NCBI GenBank assembly: GCA_965603125.1
Contig: CBFDBU010000014.1
Span: 1-64,000 of the forward strand
Direction of reading: 5' to 3'
DNA from: JAJRTA01 sp965603125
GTDB lineage: Bacteria; Zixibacteria; MSB-5A5; GN15; FEB-12
Length of the DNA: 64,000 bases
Part shown: one piece after another, positions 18,501 to 25,888 of the stretch
Position numbering within the stretch: the stretch's first letter is position 1
Layout: each line of letters begins with the position of its first letter
The notes under the pieces: model-generated
What the model was told of the DNA's origin: nothing
Database searches by the model: none
What the model saw: only the letters and a program-made list of their open reading frames with translations
Translations under genes and position numbers: made by a program

Positions 18501-19016
18501 TTCCCCTAATATCTCCTGATACTCGCGGGCGGCCGCAACAGCCGCTTCTGTCTTGCCGCCCAGAAGCAGCCAGTTGATCTCCCCCTTCAGGCAGGCCGAA
18601 CTGGCAATCAGTCCCTCCGAATGCTCCCGCAGGAGCGCCTTGTCGATCCGGGGGCGATGATAGAACCCCTCCAGGAAACCGGCGGTCGACAGCTTGATGA
18701 GGTTCAGGTAGCCGGTCTGGTTGCGAGCAAGAAGGATCAGGTGAAACCCGCTGTCAGGGTACCGGCTTGACGGCTGCTTCTCGAAGCGGGTCCCGCCGGC
18801 GACGTATGCCTCGGTGCCGATGATGGGCTTGATTCCGGCACTGGTGGCCTTCTTGTAGAACTCTATGGCGCCGAACATGTTGCCGTGATCCGTGATCGCC
18901 AGGGCAGGCATCCGAAGCTCCCTGGCCAGAGCAACGACCGCGTCCAGGCGGCAAGCCCCGTCCAGAAGCGAATACTGGCTGTGCGTGTGCAGATGTACGA
19001 AACTGGAGAACTTCAT
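15561..19016 (-). CDS. dnaE: DNA polymerase III alpha subunit
   Basis: Replicative polymerase, 1151 residues, normal for DnaE. An N-terminal PHP domain (HLHTHSQYSLLDG at residues ~8-20, ITDHGNMFG, ATNDCHY) leads into the catalytic palm (PDIDIDFADRGRD, GPGRGSAAGSLVSYAL), the fingers and tandem HhH (YGFNKAHSTCYAYLAYQTAWLKH), an OB domain (VTVGGIVGAVKTTVDKKG) and a C-terminal tau-binding region. The PHP metal-ligand positions look intact, so it may proofread or bind metal. The start is preceded by AAAGGG about 15 bases upstream. Confidence 0.97.
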   Translation of the reverse strand: MKFSSFVHLHTHSQYSLLDGACRLDAVVALARELRMPALAITDHGNMFGAIEFYKKATSAGIKPIIGTEAYVAGGTRFEKQPSSRYPDSGFHLILLARNQTGYLNLIKLSTAGFLEGFYHRPRIDKALLREHSEGLIASSACLKGEINWLLLGGKTEAAVAAAREYQEILGEDGFYLEIQNHGLEKEQLLLPKIEALSRETGIPLLATNDCHYLQRDDAEAHDALLCIQTGKMVEDRDRMRYDTDQIYFKSAEEMEQALGDFKPALENTIRVAEACNLELGTGGLKLPVYPLPKPFVDPDAFLKHLCEEGVRERYDEITVQIEKRLEYELGVIKDMGYAGYFLIVKDFCDYARAEHIPVGPGRGSAAGSLVSYALRITNVDPLKFNLLFERFLNPDRVSMPDIDIDFADRGRDRIIQYVIDKYGKDNVCQIITFGTMAARAVVRDVGRVLGIPYGEVDRIAKMIPLAVDMTLEKALKQSSELAELVKTDSRISRLIDYSKRLEGLARHCSTHAAGVVIAPSALTDYVPLFKGSRDEITTQFDMKMVEEIGLLKMDFLGLRTLTVIDDAVRMIRETHREITIDIDSIPLDDPDVFKLFAAGETVGVFQFESAGMRDYLRKLAPESFTDITAMNALYRPGPLDSGMIDTYIERKKGAANVRYPHPKLEMILKSTYGVIVFQEQVLQIANALADYSMGKADLLRKAMGKKDAALMAEQKREFLIGAEKQKVDKRVATEVFDQIETFARYGFNKAHSTCYAYLAYQTAWLKHYHPMEFMAALMTSEINDTDRIYVLLEECRRRDIKVLPADVNESGIDFSVADGGIRFGLQAIKNVGEGPARAIVEEREQGGRFEALSDLAGRVTIRAINRRILESLVAAGTCDSLEGSRAQKYEAVEATLEYGHRLALHDSSHDLFAGAGGDVERVAPRLPDIPEWSTAELLAREKSTLGFYISGHPLDKYRDELVFFTTSGAAGLAGVADGREVTVGGIVGAVKTTVDKKGNQMAFATLEDFTGSVELILFSDCYEKCREYVRVDQMVLVMGRVSTREGEAPKILCSELLPLEKLAERFNCQLVIKIAENCSDKAIEETLGTLEGFRGGTPVLLAAGHNGSEVYIRSNKYAVNPDFELLSRLKELLGESSAYLRPLDRKENET

Positions 19017-19210
19017 CGCCCGACGCCAGGACCCTTTCCGGTCATCTCATGCAAGTAGAACAAAGCATCCATCATTCCAAGCGACGCGGGTACAACTGTG
19101 AGAACCGTTCCCTCCCGGGAGAGCTCGCCAACTGCTGCCGCGATGTTACCCCAATGTTGCCCAACAGTCCGCCCCCGTCAAATACTTTCTGGCCCTGGCC
19201 GCCTTCTGGG

Positions 19211-19243
19211 CAAAAAGAAAAGAGCGGCCGCAGGCGACCGCTC
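19211..19243 (-). terminator. Rho-independent terminator of the PEP-CTERM gene
   Basis: On the minus strand an 8-10 bp GC-rich hairpin (GAGCGGTCGC ... GCGGCCGCTC, 19243-19222) is followed by TTTTCTTTTT. It lies 30 bases past the stop of the PEP-CTERM gene and ahead of dnaE, so it separates the two transcripts. Confidence 0.8.
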
Positions 19244-19272
19244 CAGTAAGATTCGGCAAAATAGATAGAGAT

Positions 19273-19926
19273 TTATCTCTTGAGTTTGCGTACCACTCCG
19301 ACTCCAGCAAGGCCAAGGCCCAGCAAAAGCATAGTTCCCGGCTCAGGCACGACCGTTTCGGCATCGTGTGAAAAAGGTGCGAAGATTCTCCTGCCTTTAG
19401 GGTCATCGTAGTACCCGTAAGCGTCAAAGTGGACATACTCGTAGGTTGTCGAGACGTTGAATTTGAATATCTGGCCGTACAAGCTGATCCCAGCGTCCCC
19501 ACCCGGGACATAGTCCTGAACCATCACGAACGGTCCGGAGGTGGTTACATTGGCAACATGCATTTCCACATAATTGGTGGGGAAAACCCCGTGTCCGGGA
19601 ATCGGATCATCCGGTGGCGGCGTACCCCAGGTATAATTGGCTGCGTTGTACGTAGTGCCGGAACCGCCCTCGGGAGTGATAGTCAGAGCGCCGTCCAGCG
19701 GTGGCTCGTCAGTCAGCAGAGCGCTGACAAGGGTGATATCATAGATGGCGCCGTGATTCAAGTTGGCGGCTACAACCCAGAGTTCAAAATCCTGGTCGCT
19801 GGTCCACCAAGTGTCGGTTTCCGAGTTATAATCGCTGCCGGGTATGTACAACTGTAGATTGGGGACGGCAAAGGAACTTGTTGCCAAAAGGCATACCGTA
19901 AGAAATGTAAGGGCTATTCTACTCAT
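19273..19926 (-). CDS. PEP-CTERM sorting-signal protein, secreted
   Basis: 217 residues. Signal peptide 1-20 (ending SSFAVPN), then a beta-rich domain of about 165 residues, Tyr/Thr/Gly/Asp-rich with no cysteines. The C-terminus is a textbook PEP-CTERM tripartite signal: VPEPGTMLLL, hydrophobic LGLAGVGVV, and basic RKLKR. Such proteins are processed by exosortase and usually go to the surface or an exopolysaccharide matrix; no exosortase lies in this window. ATG 19926 is chosen because AGGAG sits 6 bases before it and the signal peptide begins there. The longer frame to 20094 would run across the putative promoter. It has its own terminator. Confidence 0.9.
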   Translation of the reverse strand: MSRIALTFLTVCLLATSSFAVPNLQLYIPGSDYNSETDTWWTSDQDFELWVVAANLNHGAIYDITLVSALLTDEPPLDGALTITPEGGSGTTYNAANYTWGTPPPDDPIPGHGVFPTNYVEMHVANVTTSGPFVMVQDYVPGGDAGISLYGQIFKFNVSTTYEYVHFDAYGYYDDPKGRRIFAPFSHDAETVVPEPGTMLLLGLGLAGVGVVRKLKR

Positions 19927-20022
19927 GACACTCCTTGCTATCGTCGGTGACGTGCTTGTCACTATCTCTCTCATTGACTCCGTCCGTATCCTCGTCGGAT
20001 ACAAACATCCGAGCAATGTGCA

Positions 20023-20038
20023 AGCAATCTCCGGGCCA
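20023..20038 (-). promoter_or_regulatory. Candidate sigma-54 promoter for the PEP-CTERM gene
   Basis: On the minus strand TGGCCCG-N4-TTGCT matches the -24/-12 consensus TGGCACG-N4-TTGCW with one change, with GG and GC 10 bases apart as required. Predicted start near 20012, leaving a leader of about 86 bases. Published work on exosortase systems links PEP-CTERM genes to RpoN with PrsK/PrsR regulators. Confidence 0.5.
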
Positions 20039-20352
20039 TTTGGATAAACCGCGCTGTTATCATCTCTAAGTGATTGAGACTCTGCCGAATACAATTACAC
20101 GCCACACAGACCACAACGGTCAGCACTCCCGCTTGGAAGTCAGAAACTGCAAATAAATGCACATTAATGCAGACAATGACGATTCACTTGCTCCTCTTTG
20201 TGGTGTGCGCCGGACACAGCACCGTACTGTTGGAGGCTATGGCGACCTGACTGCTGGGTTGGCAGACGCCCTGTTGTCGCGAACCGGGCCGAGAGATGGC
20301 TTAAGATGTTTTCCCTAATTGTCGGTTTTTTCTGAAGCTGACGTCATTTACA

Positions 20353-20369
20353 CTGACAGCCGTTGTCAG
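20353..20369. promoter_or_regulatory. Palindromic operator (SOS-type) upstream of recA
   Basis: Perfect inverted repeat CTGACA-N5-TGTCAG about 110 bases before the recA start. Position and dyad form suit a LexA-type operator, though the sequence is neither the E. coli (CTGT-N8-ACAG) nor the Bacillus (GAAC-N4-GTTC) box. Confidence 0.45.
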
Positions 20370-20481
20370 CGGCAACTTTTACTTTGATCCCACGCGGAAT
20401 GTGATATGTTTATGGCTCGGCGATAACTTACTTAGACTGATGGCAAACAAGAAAATTCACATAAAGAAAGGTACCAGAGAA

Positions 20482-21513
20482 ATGGCAGTGACCATTACGG
20501 CCGGTGACCGCAAGAGGGCGCTCGAGGCCGCTCTCTCCCAGATTGAGCGGTCATTCGGCAAAGGATCAATCATGCGCTTAGGGGACGCCACGGTCCTTGA
20601 GGTAGAGGTGATTTCCACCGGCTCTCTGGGGCTTGACCGCGCTCTGGGTGTCTGGGGGATTCCGCGCGGGCGGGTTACAGAGGTTTTCGGGCCGGAATCG
20701 TCGGGGAAAACGACGTTGGCTCTGCATATCATCGCCGAGGCGCAGAAAGTAGGTGGTGTGGCGGCCTTTATCGACGCCGAACACGCTCTCGACGCTGCTT
20801 ACGCGCGAGCACTTGGTGTCAACACCGATGAGTTGCTCGTGTCGCAGCCGGATACCGGTGAACAGGCGCTGGAAATTACTGAGGCGCTTGTCCGCTCCGG
20901 GGGGGTGGATATCGTAGTGATCGATTCGGTGGCGGCCCTGACGCCCAAGGCGGAAATCGAGGGTGAGATGGGTGACGCCCACATGGGTTTGCAGGCGCGG
21001 TTGATGTCGCAAGCGTTGCGCAAGCTCACGGCGATTATCTCCAAATCTAAAACGGCGGTCGTCTTCATCAACCAGATTCGGATGAGGATTGGTGTCATGT
21101 TCGGCAACCCGGAGACGACCACCGGCGGCAACGCTCTCAAGTTCTACTCCACGGTGCGGCTGGACATCCGGCGCATCGCCACGATCAAGGACGGTCAGGA
21201 AATAATCGGTTCCCGTACCCGGGTGCGGGTGGTCAAGAACAAAGTAGCGCCGCCGTTCCGCGACACCGAGTTCGACATCATCTACGGCCACGGAATATCA
21301 CACGAGGGTGAACTGATTGATTTCGCCGTCGAGAACAATATCGCGGACAAGTCCGGTTCCTGGTTCAGCTACGGCTCCGACCGCCTCGGGCAGGGGCGTG
21401 AGAACGCCAAGCAGTTCCTGGTTGAACACGACGACGTGCGCGCCGAAATCCTGGGCAAAGTCAAGGAAGCCCTGGGTTGCAAACTCGTCGAGTCGGAAGC
21501 GAAAGAGGAGTAG
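20482..21513 (+). CDS. recA: Recombinase A
   Basis: Homologous recombination and SOS co-protease, 343 residues from ATG 20482. The Walker A GPESSGKT is at 70-77. Other landmarks are LLVSQPDTGEQALEI, Walker B VDIVVIDSVAAL, loop L1 GEMGDAHMGLQARLMSQALRKL, NQIR, and loop L2 GVMFGNPETTTGGNALKFY. In-frame ATG 20440 and GTG 20401 lie upstream but would add 14-27 residues absent from the family. AAAGG is ~11 bases before 20482, a rather long spacing. The normally small-residue position before IPRGR is Trp58 (GVWGIPRGR). No recX or lexA follows. Confidence 0.97.
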   Translation: MAVTITAGDRKRALEAALSQIERSFGKGSIMRLGDATVLEVEVISTGSLGLDRALGVWGIPRGRVTEVFGPESSGKTTLALHIIAEAQKVGGVAAFIDAEHALDAAYARALGVNTDELLVSQPDTGEQALEITEALVRSGGVDIVVIDSVAALTPKAEIEGEMGDAHMGLQARLMSQALRKLTAIISKSKTAVVFINQIRMRIGVMFGNPETTTGGNALKFYSTVRLDIRRIATIKDGQEIIGSRTRVRVVKNKVAPPFRDTEFDIIYGHGISHEGELIDFAVENNIADKSGSWFSYGSDRLGQGRENAKQFLVEHDDVRAEILGKVKEALGCKLVESEAKEE

Positions 21514-21753
21514 AAGGGGCGTGTCCATTTACGCCTTGCGCTATTGACTTGACAACTGGTGACGAGGGGATGACAAAGGGGCGAGCGAGCGGTTGACAGT
21601 TCCGCTATAGGGCACCTGCGCTGCGCCGTTTCCCCCAATCTCCCCTTGACAGACAGGCAGAGGGCGTTCTATCTTGGCTTCGGCACTACTCTTGAACAAG
21701 AGGGGCCGCAAGCCCGTACGTCGCTGTGCGCCACAGGTAAGCAGGTGCGCCCT

Positions 21754-22266
21754 ATGGATTTTACTGAACTGTCCAAACTGGCCTTTGTCGGTCTCAAACC
21801 CACTCTGGAAAACCACGCTGGCCTGCGCGTGCTGGCTTCGGAGCGGGCCAGGTTCGAAGGCTGGTTGAAGGTGGAGTTCTGCCGGGTTCTGACTCAGCAG
21901 GGAATTCAGCCGGAGACCGAATCCAGCAAGTATGACGTGGTGTTCGACAAATGGGCGGTGGAGTTGCGGACGATCACCACCAACCTGCGTCACGACCAAG
22001 TCAGGAATGTCAAACTCTCGACCCGAAAGAATGTTGAGACGCTGATCAAGGATATCTGGAAACTCACTAACCCCGGTCGGAAGGTCGGCTATTCCCACCG
22101 TGTTATCCTGTTTGTTGTCTTCCCGATGACACCCGACGACGACAACTGGCGGGACAACCATCTCAGGCAGATATCATCAGAGTTGATTCGCCTGGAAGCG
22201 ATGCCGTTCCAATTTACGGGGGGGATTCCGGGCATGTTGTATTTGGGGCTCTGCGCGGGCGAGTAG
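21754..22266 (+). CDS. Hypothetical protein, possible PD-(D/E)XK-like fold
   Basis: 170 residues from ATG 21754; an upstream frame to 21646 exists but looks non-coding. The pattern ERARFEGWLKVEF, then YDVVFDKWAVELRT, resembles the spacing of a PD-(D/E)XK nuclease core (helical Glu, then Asp, then Glu-x-Arg in place of Glu-x-Lys). A strand-rich HRVILFVVFPM follows. This is suggestive only. No signal peptide. It stands alone downstream of recA, but a 240-base gap argues against a shared operon. Confidence 0.6.
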   Translation: MDFTELSKLAFVGLKPTLENHAGLRVLASERARFEGWLKVEFCRVLTQQGIQPETESSKYDVVFDKWAVELRTITTNLRHDQVRNVKLSTRKNVETLIKDIWKLTNPGRKVGYSHRVILFVVFPMTPDDDNWRDNHLRQISSELIRLEAMPFQFTGGIPGMLYLGLCAGE

Positions 22267-22323
22267 TCACGACTGCCGATCATCCAGGTATGCGCCGCAC
22301 GATATCCACATCCACGCTGTCCG

Positions 22324-22429
22324 GAGCACCGGCGTCTTTGCCGGCTGCCCGTCTACCGGCAGGTGATACTTTCGATTTCAGCAAGCTTCCATTTACAGAG
22401 AAGCAGAAGCCGGTGCTCAAAACACCGGC
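22324..22429. repeat. Structured intergenic segment with nested inverted repeats
   Basis: GAGCACCGGC (22324-22333) is the exact reverse complement of GCCGGTGCTC (22409-22418). The latter can also pair locally with CACCGGC (22423-22429), giving two mutually exclusive hairpins. No T-run follows. It lies between convergent genes and could be a bidirectional attenuator or a lone palindromic repeat. Confidence 0.5.
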
Positions 22430-22509
22430 CCCTGCCACTCCAGCGCAAAAGCGCTACTTGCTTTAACCTCGTTTACTTATACAACGAATGGAGTCGCGGG
22501 ATCCAGCCG

Positions 22510-22956
22510 CTAAGAGGATTTCTGCGATTTCCGTACGGTGTTCCGTTTGGGCATGACCGTCCGGCGTTTGTCGGGATCAACGCCCTCAATCACCCAGGCC
22601 AGGCCGATTTCCTCCCAGTTTGGCTCGGTGGCCGCGTCGATAAAGCGCTCCCACTCGTAGATGCCCGTCTGTTTGGCGATGCGCTTGAACTGCATGGTGG
22701 TGATCTCGTCGCTGAGAATGACCACGGAACGCACCTGGCCGAGCTTCTTAGACAGACGCTGGCCACGTTTCAAGGCCGGTTGAGACTCCGGCGGCAGGAT
22801 TTCCAGGTCCCTCATGTCCACAAACATGCCAAACTTTTCATCGGCGGTGGCCAACACCTCTTTCAATTCGGCCAACCACGCCTCCATTTCGTCCACGCCG
22901 ATCAGGCCTGAGAAAGTAAGGTGAAAGCCGTATGGCTTCTTGCATATCTTATACAC
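22510..22956 (-). CDS. SpoIIAA/STAS-like hypothetical protein
   Basis: 148 residues. The alternating pattern YGFHLTFSGLIGVDEMEAW, then KFGMFVDMRDLEILPP and VRSVVILSDE, is that of a small STAS/SpoIIAA-like alpha-beta fold, with a basic C-terminal tail (KRRTVMPKRNTVRKSQ). Homologous families occur as lipid- or protein-binding modules of undefined function. No signal peptide. Single gene, divergent from the nitroreductase. Confidence 0.65.
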   Translation of the reverse strand: MYKICKKPYGFHLTFSGLIGVDEMEAWLAELKEVLATADEKFGMFVDMRDLEILPPESQPALKRGQRLSKKLGQVRSVVILSDEITTMQFKRIAKQTGIYEWERFIDAATEPNWEEIGLAWVIEGVDPDKRRTVMPKRNTVRKSQKSS

Positions 22957-23429
22957 AGGGCGCCTCGTGCACGTGACATGAAAGGTTATAAGTCGACAAG
23001 AGTCCCCATGAATTCCGGATCAATGTTCGCTCCTTCGCAGAGTATCTACTGTTATCCTTAGTCGGACAAACGTCGTCTGCATTTAGCAGGTTATTGAAAA
23101 ACCTTTCGCCATACTTGGAAGCTGGCGGATTCCCGTCTCCGCAGAGATGATGAAGGCGCGCGCTCAGAGATGACCTGTAATGGATGGCAGTGGCTGTTTT
23201 GCGTTCTGTTCCGTATTGTTCATCAGCCTGTTAGTCCCCGATCCTCTCATTGCCACAGATCGATCGCCGACGGAAGTTAACCGCTCCCACCCAAATAGGA
23301 ACAGGCGGGTCACGGACAATTCTCCTTTCATTGCAGAGCGGTAACTGTTAACATGGTCCATGCTTGTCAACGACACGAACACCGACGGCTGATGCGCCGC
23401 CATCACCAACCTTAGGAGGACTATTTGAT
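22957..23429. other. Intergenic region before nitroreductase gene
   Basis: 473 bases without a supportable gene. GTTATTGAAAAAC at about 23091-23103 resembles the terminal repeat of the dispersed element seen at 44734-44881, and may be a decayed end. Otherwise nothing specific; a promoter for the nitroreductase should lie near its end but no consensus pair is clear. Confidence 0.4.
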
Positions 23430-24359
23430 ATGTGCGCAGACTATATGCCGGGCCATCACGGGCCGGGAGAAACACCCCAGGGGGAGTATCCCAACGAAAC
23501 CATAAGACTGCTGCACGAGAGATCCAGTTGCCGCAGTTTCCACGACCGGAAAATCCCGCCCGACGTGCTGCAGTATGTGCTGGGAGCCGGAATCCACGCT
23601 GCCACCGGGGGCAATCTGCAGCCCTATTCGATAATTCAGATCGAGGACGAGAAACAAAAGAAGAAACTGGCCACGATCTGCGAGCAGGAGTTCATCGGCG
23701 CCGCTCCGGTAGACCTGCTGTTCTGTATCGACTGGCATCGCAACCGGAGATGGGCGGAGCTTGAGACCGCGCCCTACAGTGCCACCAACTCTTTCCGGCA
23801 CTTCTGGATCTCGTTTCAGGACACGGTCATTGCGGCTCAGAACATCTGCACCGCCGCCGACGCCCTCGGGCTGGGTTCGGTCTATATTGGCACGGTAGTG
23901 GACTTCCTCCCGGAGTGCCGGGAGATGGTTGAACTGCCCGACGGAGTGCTGCCGGTGGTGCTACTCTGCCTGGGATACCCGAAGACCAGGCCTCTGCCCC
24001 GGAAAAAACTCGGTGTGCCGGTCGTGGTTCATAGCGAGAAGTACCGGGAGCTGGAGGACTCGAAACTTCTGGACGCGCTTGAGCAGAAATTCCCCACGAT
24101 GCCGCCCGAGCGGAGAACACCGGTCACCGAGGAGCAACTCGAGACGATAGCGCAGGTCTGCCGCGAAGTACACGGTGAGCAGTTTGCGGCAAGTTGCATA
24201 GACAGGATACGGAAACAGGGTCGTATAAGTGTCGCCCAGAGGTATTTCGGTCTTCACTACCGGGCCGATGTGATGCCTGCGGACAACGCGCGATTCCTTG
24301 CCATCATAGAGGAATTCGGATTCAAGTGGTTTCGCCCGTACAAGCCGGAGGCCCGCTGA
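23430..24359 (+). CDS. Nitroreductase family FMN-dependent oxidoreductase
   Basis: 309 residues from ATG 23430, which has a strong ribosome site (TAGGAGGA). The nitroreductase core is clear: LLHERSSCRSFHDRKIPPDVL (FMN-phosphate Arg-Ser region), AATGGNLQPYSIIQIED, FQDTVIAAQNICTAADALGLGSVYIG and a VVLLCLGYPKTRPLPRKKL C-terminal FMN-binding part. A Cys near the N-terminus and a helical tail of about 80 residues make it longer than typical ~220-residue members. It probably reduces a quinone, flavin or nitro compound with NAD(P)H. Substrate not predictable. Confidence 0.9.
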   Translation: MCADYMPGHHGPGETPQGEYPNETIRLLHERSSCRSFHDRKIPPDVLQYVLGAGIHAATGGNLQPYSIIQIEDEKQKKKLATICEQEFIGAAPVDLLFCIDWHRNRRWAELETAPYSATNSFRHFWISFQDTVIAAQNICTAADALGLGSVYIGTVVDFLPECREMVELPDGVLPVVLLCLGYPKTRPLPRKKLGVPVVVHSEKYRELEDSKLLDALEQKFPTMPPERRTPVTEEQLETIAQVCREVHGEQFAASCIDRIRKQGRISVAQRYFGLHYRADVMPADNARFLAIIEEFGFKWFRPYKPEAR

Positions 24360-24490
24360 GAGCAGTCTCCGCCACATGTTGCCAGCCCCGCTTCCGACCG
24401 GTCAGTGGGCCGTCGCTCGCTCTTTTCTCCTCGTCGTGACCACTTTGTTCTCGACCTTTCACGGTCGGCCGTCGTATCTTTCTTACAAGC

Positions 24491-25888
24491 ATGTTCGACA
24501 AAGTAAAAAAGACCATTGCTCACCACGAATTGATTAGCCGGGGTGATTCCATCCTTATCGGTCTCTCCGGTGGGCCTGACTCGGTTGCCCTGTTGCATAT
24601 CCTCACGCGGCTCAGGGGAAAAATGAAGCTCACCCTGACGGCCGTCTACATCAATCATGGTATTCGCGTAAGAGCCGCCAAAGAGGAAGAGCGACAATGC
24701 CGGGATTTATGCGAGCGGCTGGGCGTGGAACTGATTATCGTTCGCGAGGATATCCCCGCCCTGGCTGCCGGAGCGCGAGCCGGTCTTGAGGAAACGGCAC
24801 GCGATTTTCGCTACAGGGTCTTCGAGCGGATAGCAGGCAACGCCGGTCACAACCGAATCGCCCTCGGTCATCACGCCGACGACCGGGTGGAGACGGTTCT
24901 CTTCCGCGTTCTTCGCGGGACGGGCCGCACCGGTCTTTTAGGTATTCCTGTCGCGCGCGACCGAATAGTGAGACCGCTCTATGAATGCACAAAGCAGGAC
25001 ATCCACAGCTACCTGAAGGAACACAAACTGGCTTTCAGTGACGACGAGTCCAACAGGGATCCGCAGTTCGCCAGGAACTATATCCGCAATAAGCTCCTGG
25101 TTGATATCCGCAGGAGGTTGAACCCGGCGGTGGATCGGGCTCTTTTGAATCTGGCGGAGACTACGGCCGATGAAGAGAAGTTCCTGCAACAGGCTGTATC
25201 ACGGGCGGCAAGAAAAAGTGTCCACAGAACCGCCGGCGACAAAATAGCACTTGATTTAATCACCTTTCGTGGTTATGATGTATGGTTAAGGCGTCGCCTG
25301 CTAAGATATTGCATCGCAGAGCTTTTGGAGACAGGGCAGACGCCGGACAAGGAGGCGGTCGATCGTATCGACCGCCTGGGAATCTCGGGTGGCAAGACGA
25401 TCTCTTTGCCGCGTGGCATCCAGGTGGTTCCTGCCGGTGAGAAGCTGGTTGTGTACCGCAAGCGAAACCGCCGCTTCAGTCATCGACTGGAGCCCGGTAA
25501 GGTTTGTCGTCTTGAGAAACTCAGGTTGAATTTCCGCTGCCGTGTGGAAAGCCGTACGCCTGCGGCATTGAAAACGGAGAGACGCGCTTGCCGCGTGCTG
25601 ATAGATCATGGCAGGCTGAAGCCGCCGCTGGTGGTTCGCAATATCACCTCCGGCGACCGCTTCCGGCCGCTGGGCATGAAGGGAACCAAGAAGGTAGGAG
25701 ACTACCTTACGGACAGAAAGATACCGCCCGTGTACCGAGACGAAATCCCGGTGGTGTGCGATTCCGCGGGGATAGTGTGGCTGGTCGGGTTCGAAATTGC
25801 TGACCGAGTGAAACTTGACCGTTTGACAAAAGAGGTATTGTCAATTGAGTATTGCAAGCGAAGAGAAACTAGGGCGAAAGCAGTTTGA
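24491..25888 (+). CDS. tilS: tRNA(Ile)-lysidine synthase
   Basis: Converts C34 of tRNA-Ile(CAU) to lysidine with ATP, essential for AUA decoding. 465 residues. The PP-loop ATPase motif is LIGLSGGPDSVALLHIL near residue 25. The LALGHHADDRVET segment and the RPLYECTKQDIHSYLKE region follow, with substrate-binding and C-terminal TilS domains (SGDRFRPLGMKGTKKVGDYL) intact. The 3' end overlaps hpt by 44 bp, a common tilS-hpt-ftsH order. Confidence 0.96.
   Translation: MFDKVKKTIAHHELISRGDSILIGLSGGPDSVALLHILTRLRGKMKLTLTAVYINHGIRVRAAKEEERQCRDLCERLGVELIIVREDIPALAAGARAGLEETARDFRYRVFERIAGNAGHNRIALGHHADDRVETVLFRVLRGTGRTGLLGIPVARDRIVRPLYECTKQDIHSYLKEHKLAFSDDESNRDPQFARNYIRNKLLVDIRRRLNPAVDRALLNLAETTADEEKFLQQAVSRAARKSVHRTAGDKIALDLITFRGYDVWLRRRLLRYCIAELLETGQTPDKEAVDRIDRLGISGGKTISLPRGIQVVPAGEKLVVYRKRNRRFSHRLEPGKVCRLEKLRLNFRCRVESRTPAALKTERRACRVLIDHGRLKPPLVVRNITSGDRFRPLGMKGTKKVGDYLTDRKIPPVYRDEIPVVCDSAGIVWLVGFEIADRVKLDRLTKEVLSIEYCKRRETRAKAV

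Larger units (their letters stand above)
19927..20481. other. Divergent intergenic region between PEP-CTERM gene and recA
   Basis: 555 bases with no convincing gene. The PEP-CTERM side carries a sigma-54-like element (20023-20038) and the recA side a 17-base palindrome (20353-20369). Between about 20050 and 20340 I see nothing else specific. Confidence 0.6.

Noticed and set aside
20578..21291. 237-codon minus-strand frame inside recA
   Set aside because: Shadow of recA.
21517..21540. Possible recA terminator (AAGGGGCGT ... ACGCCTT)
   Set aside because: The stem is imperfect and there is no T-run after it.
23164..23475. 103-codon minus-strand frame before the nitroreductase
   Set aside because: No ribosome site, no conserved features, and it overlaps the nitroreductase start and its Shine-Dalgarno.
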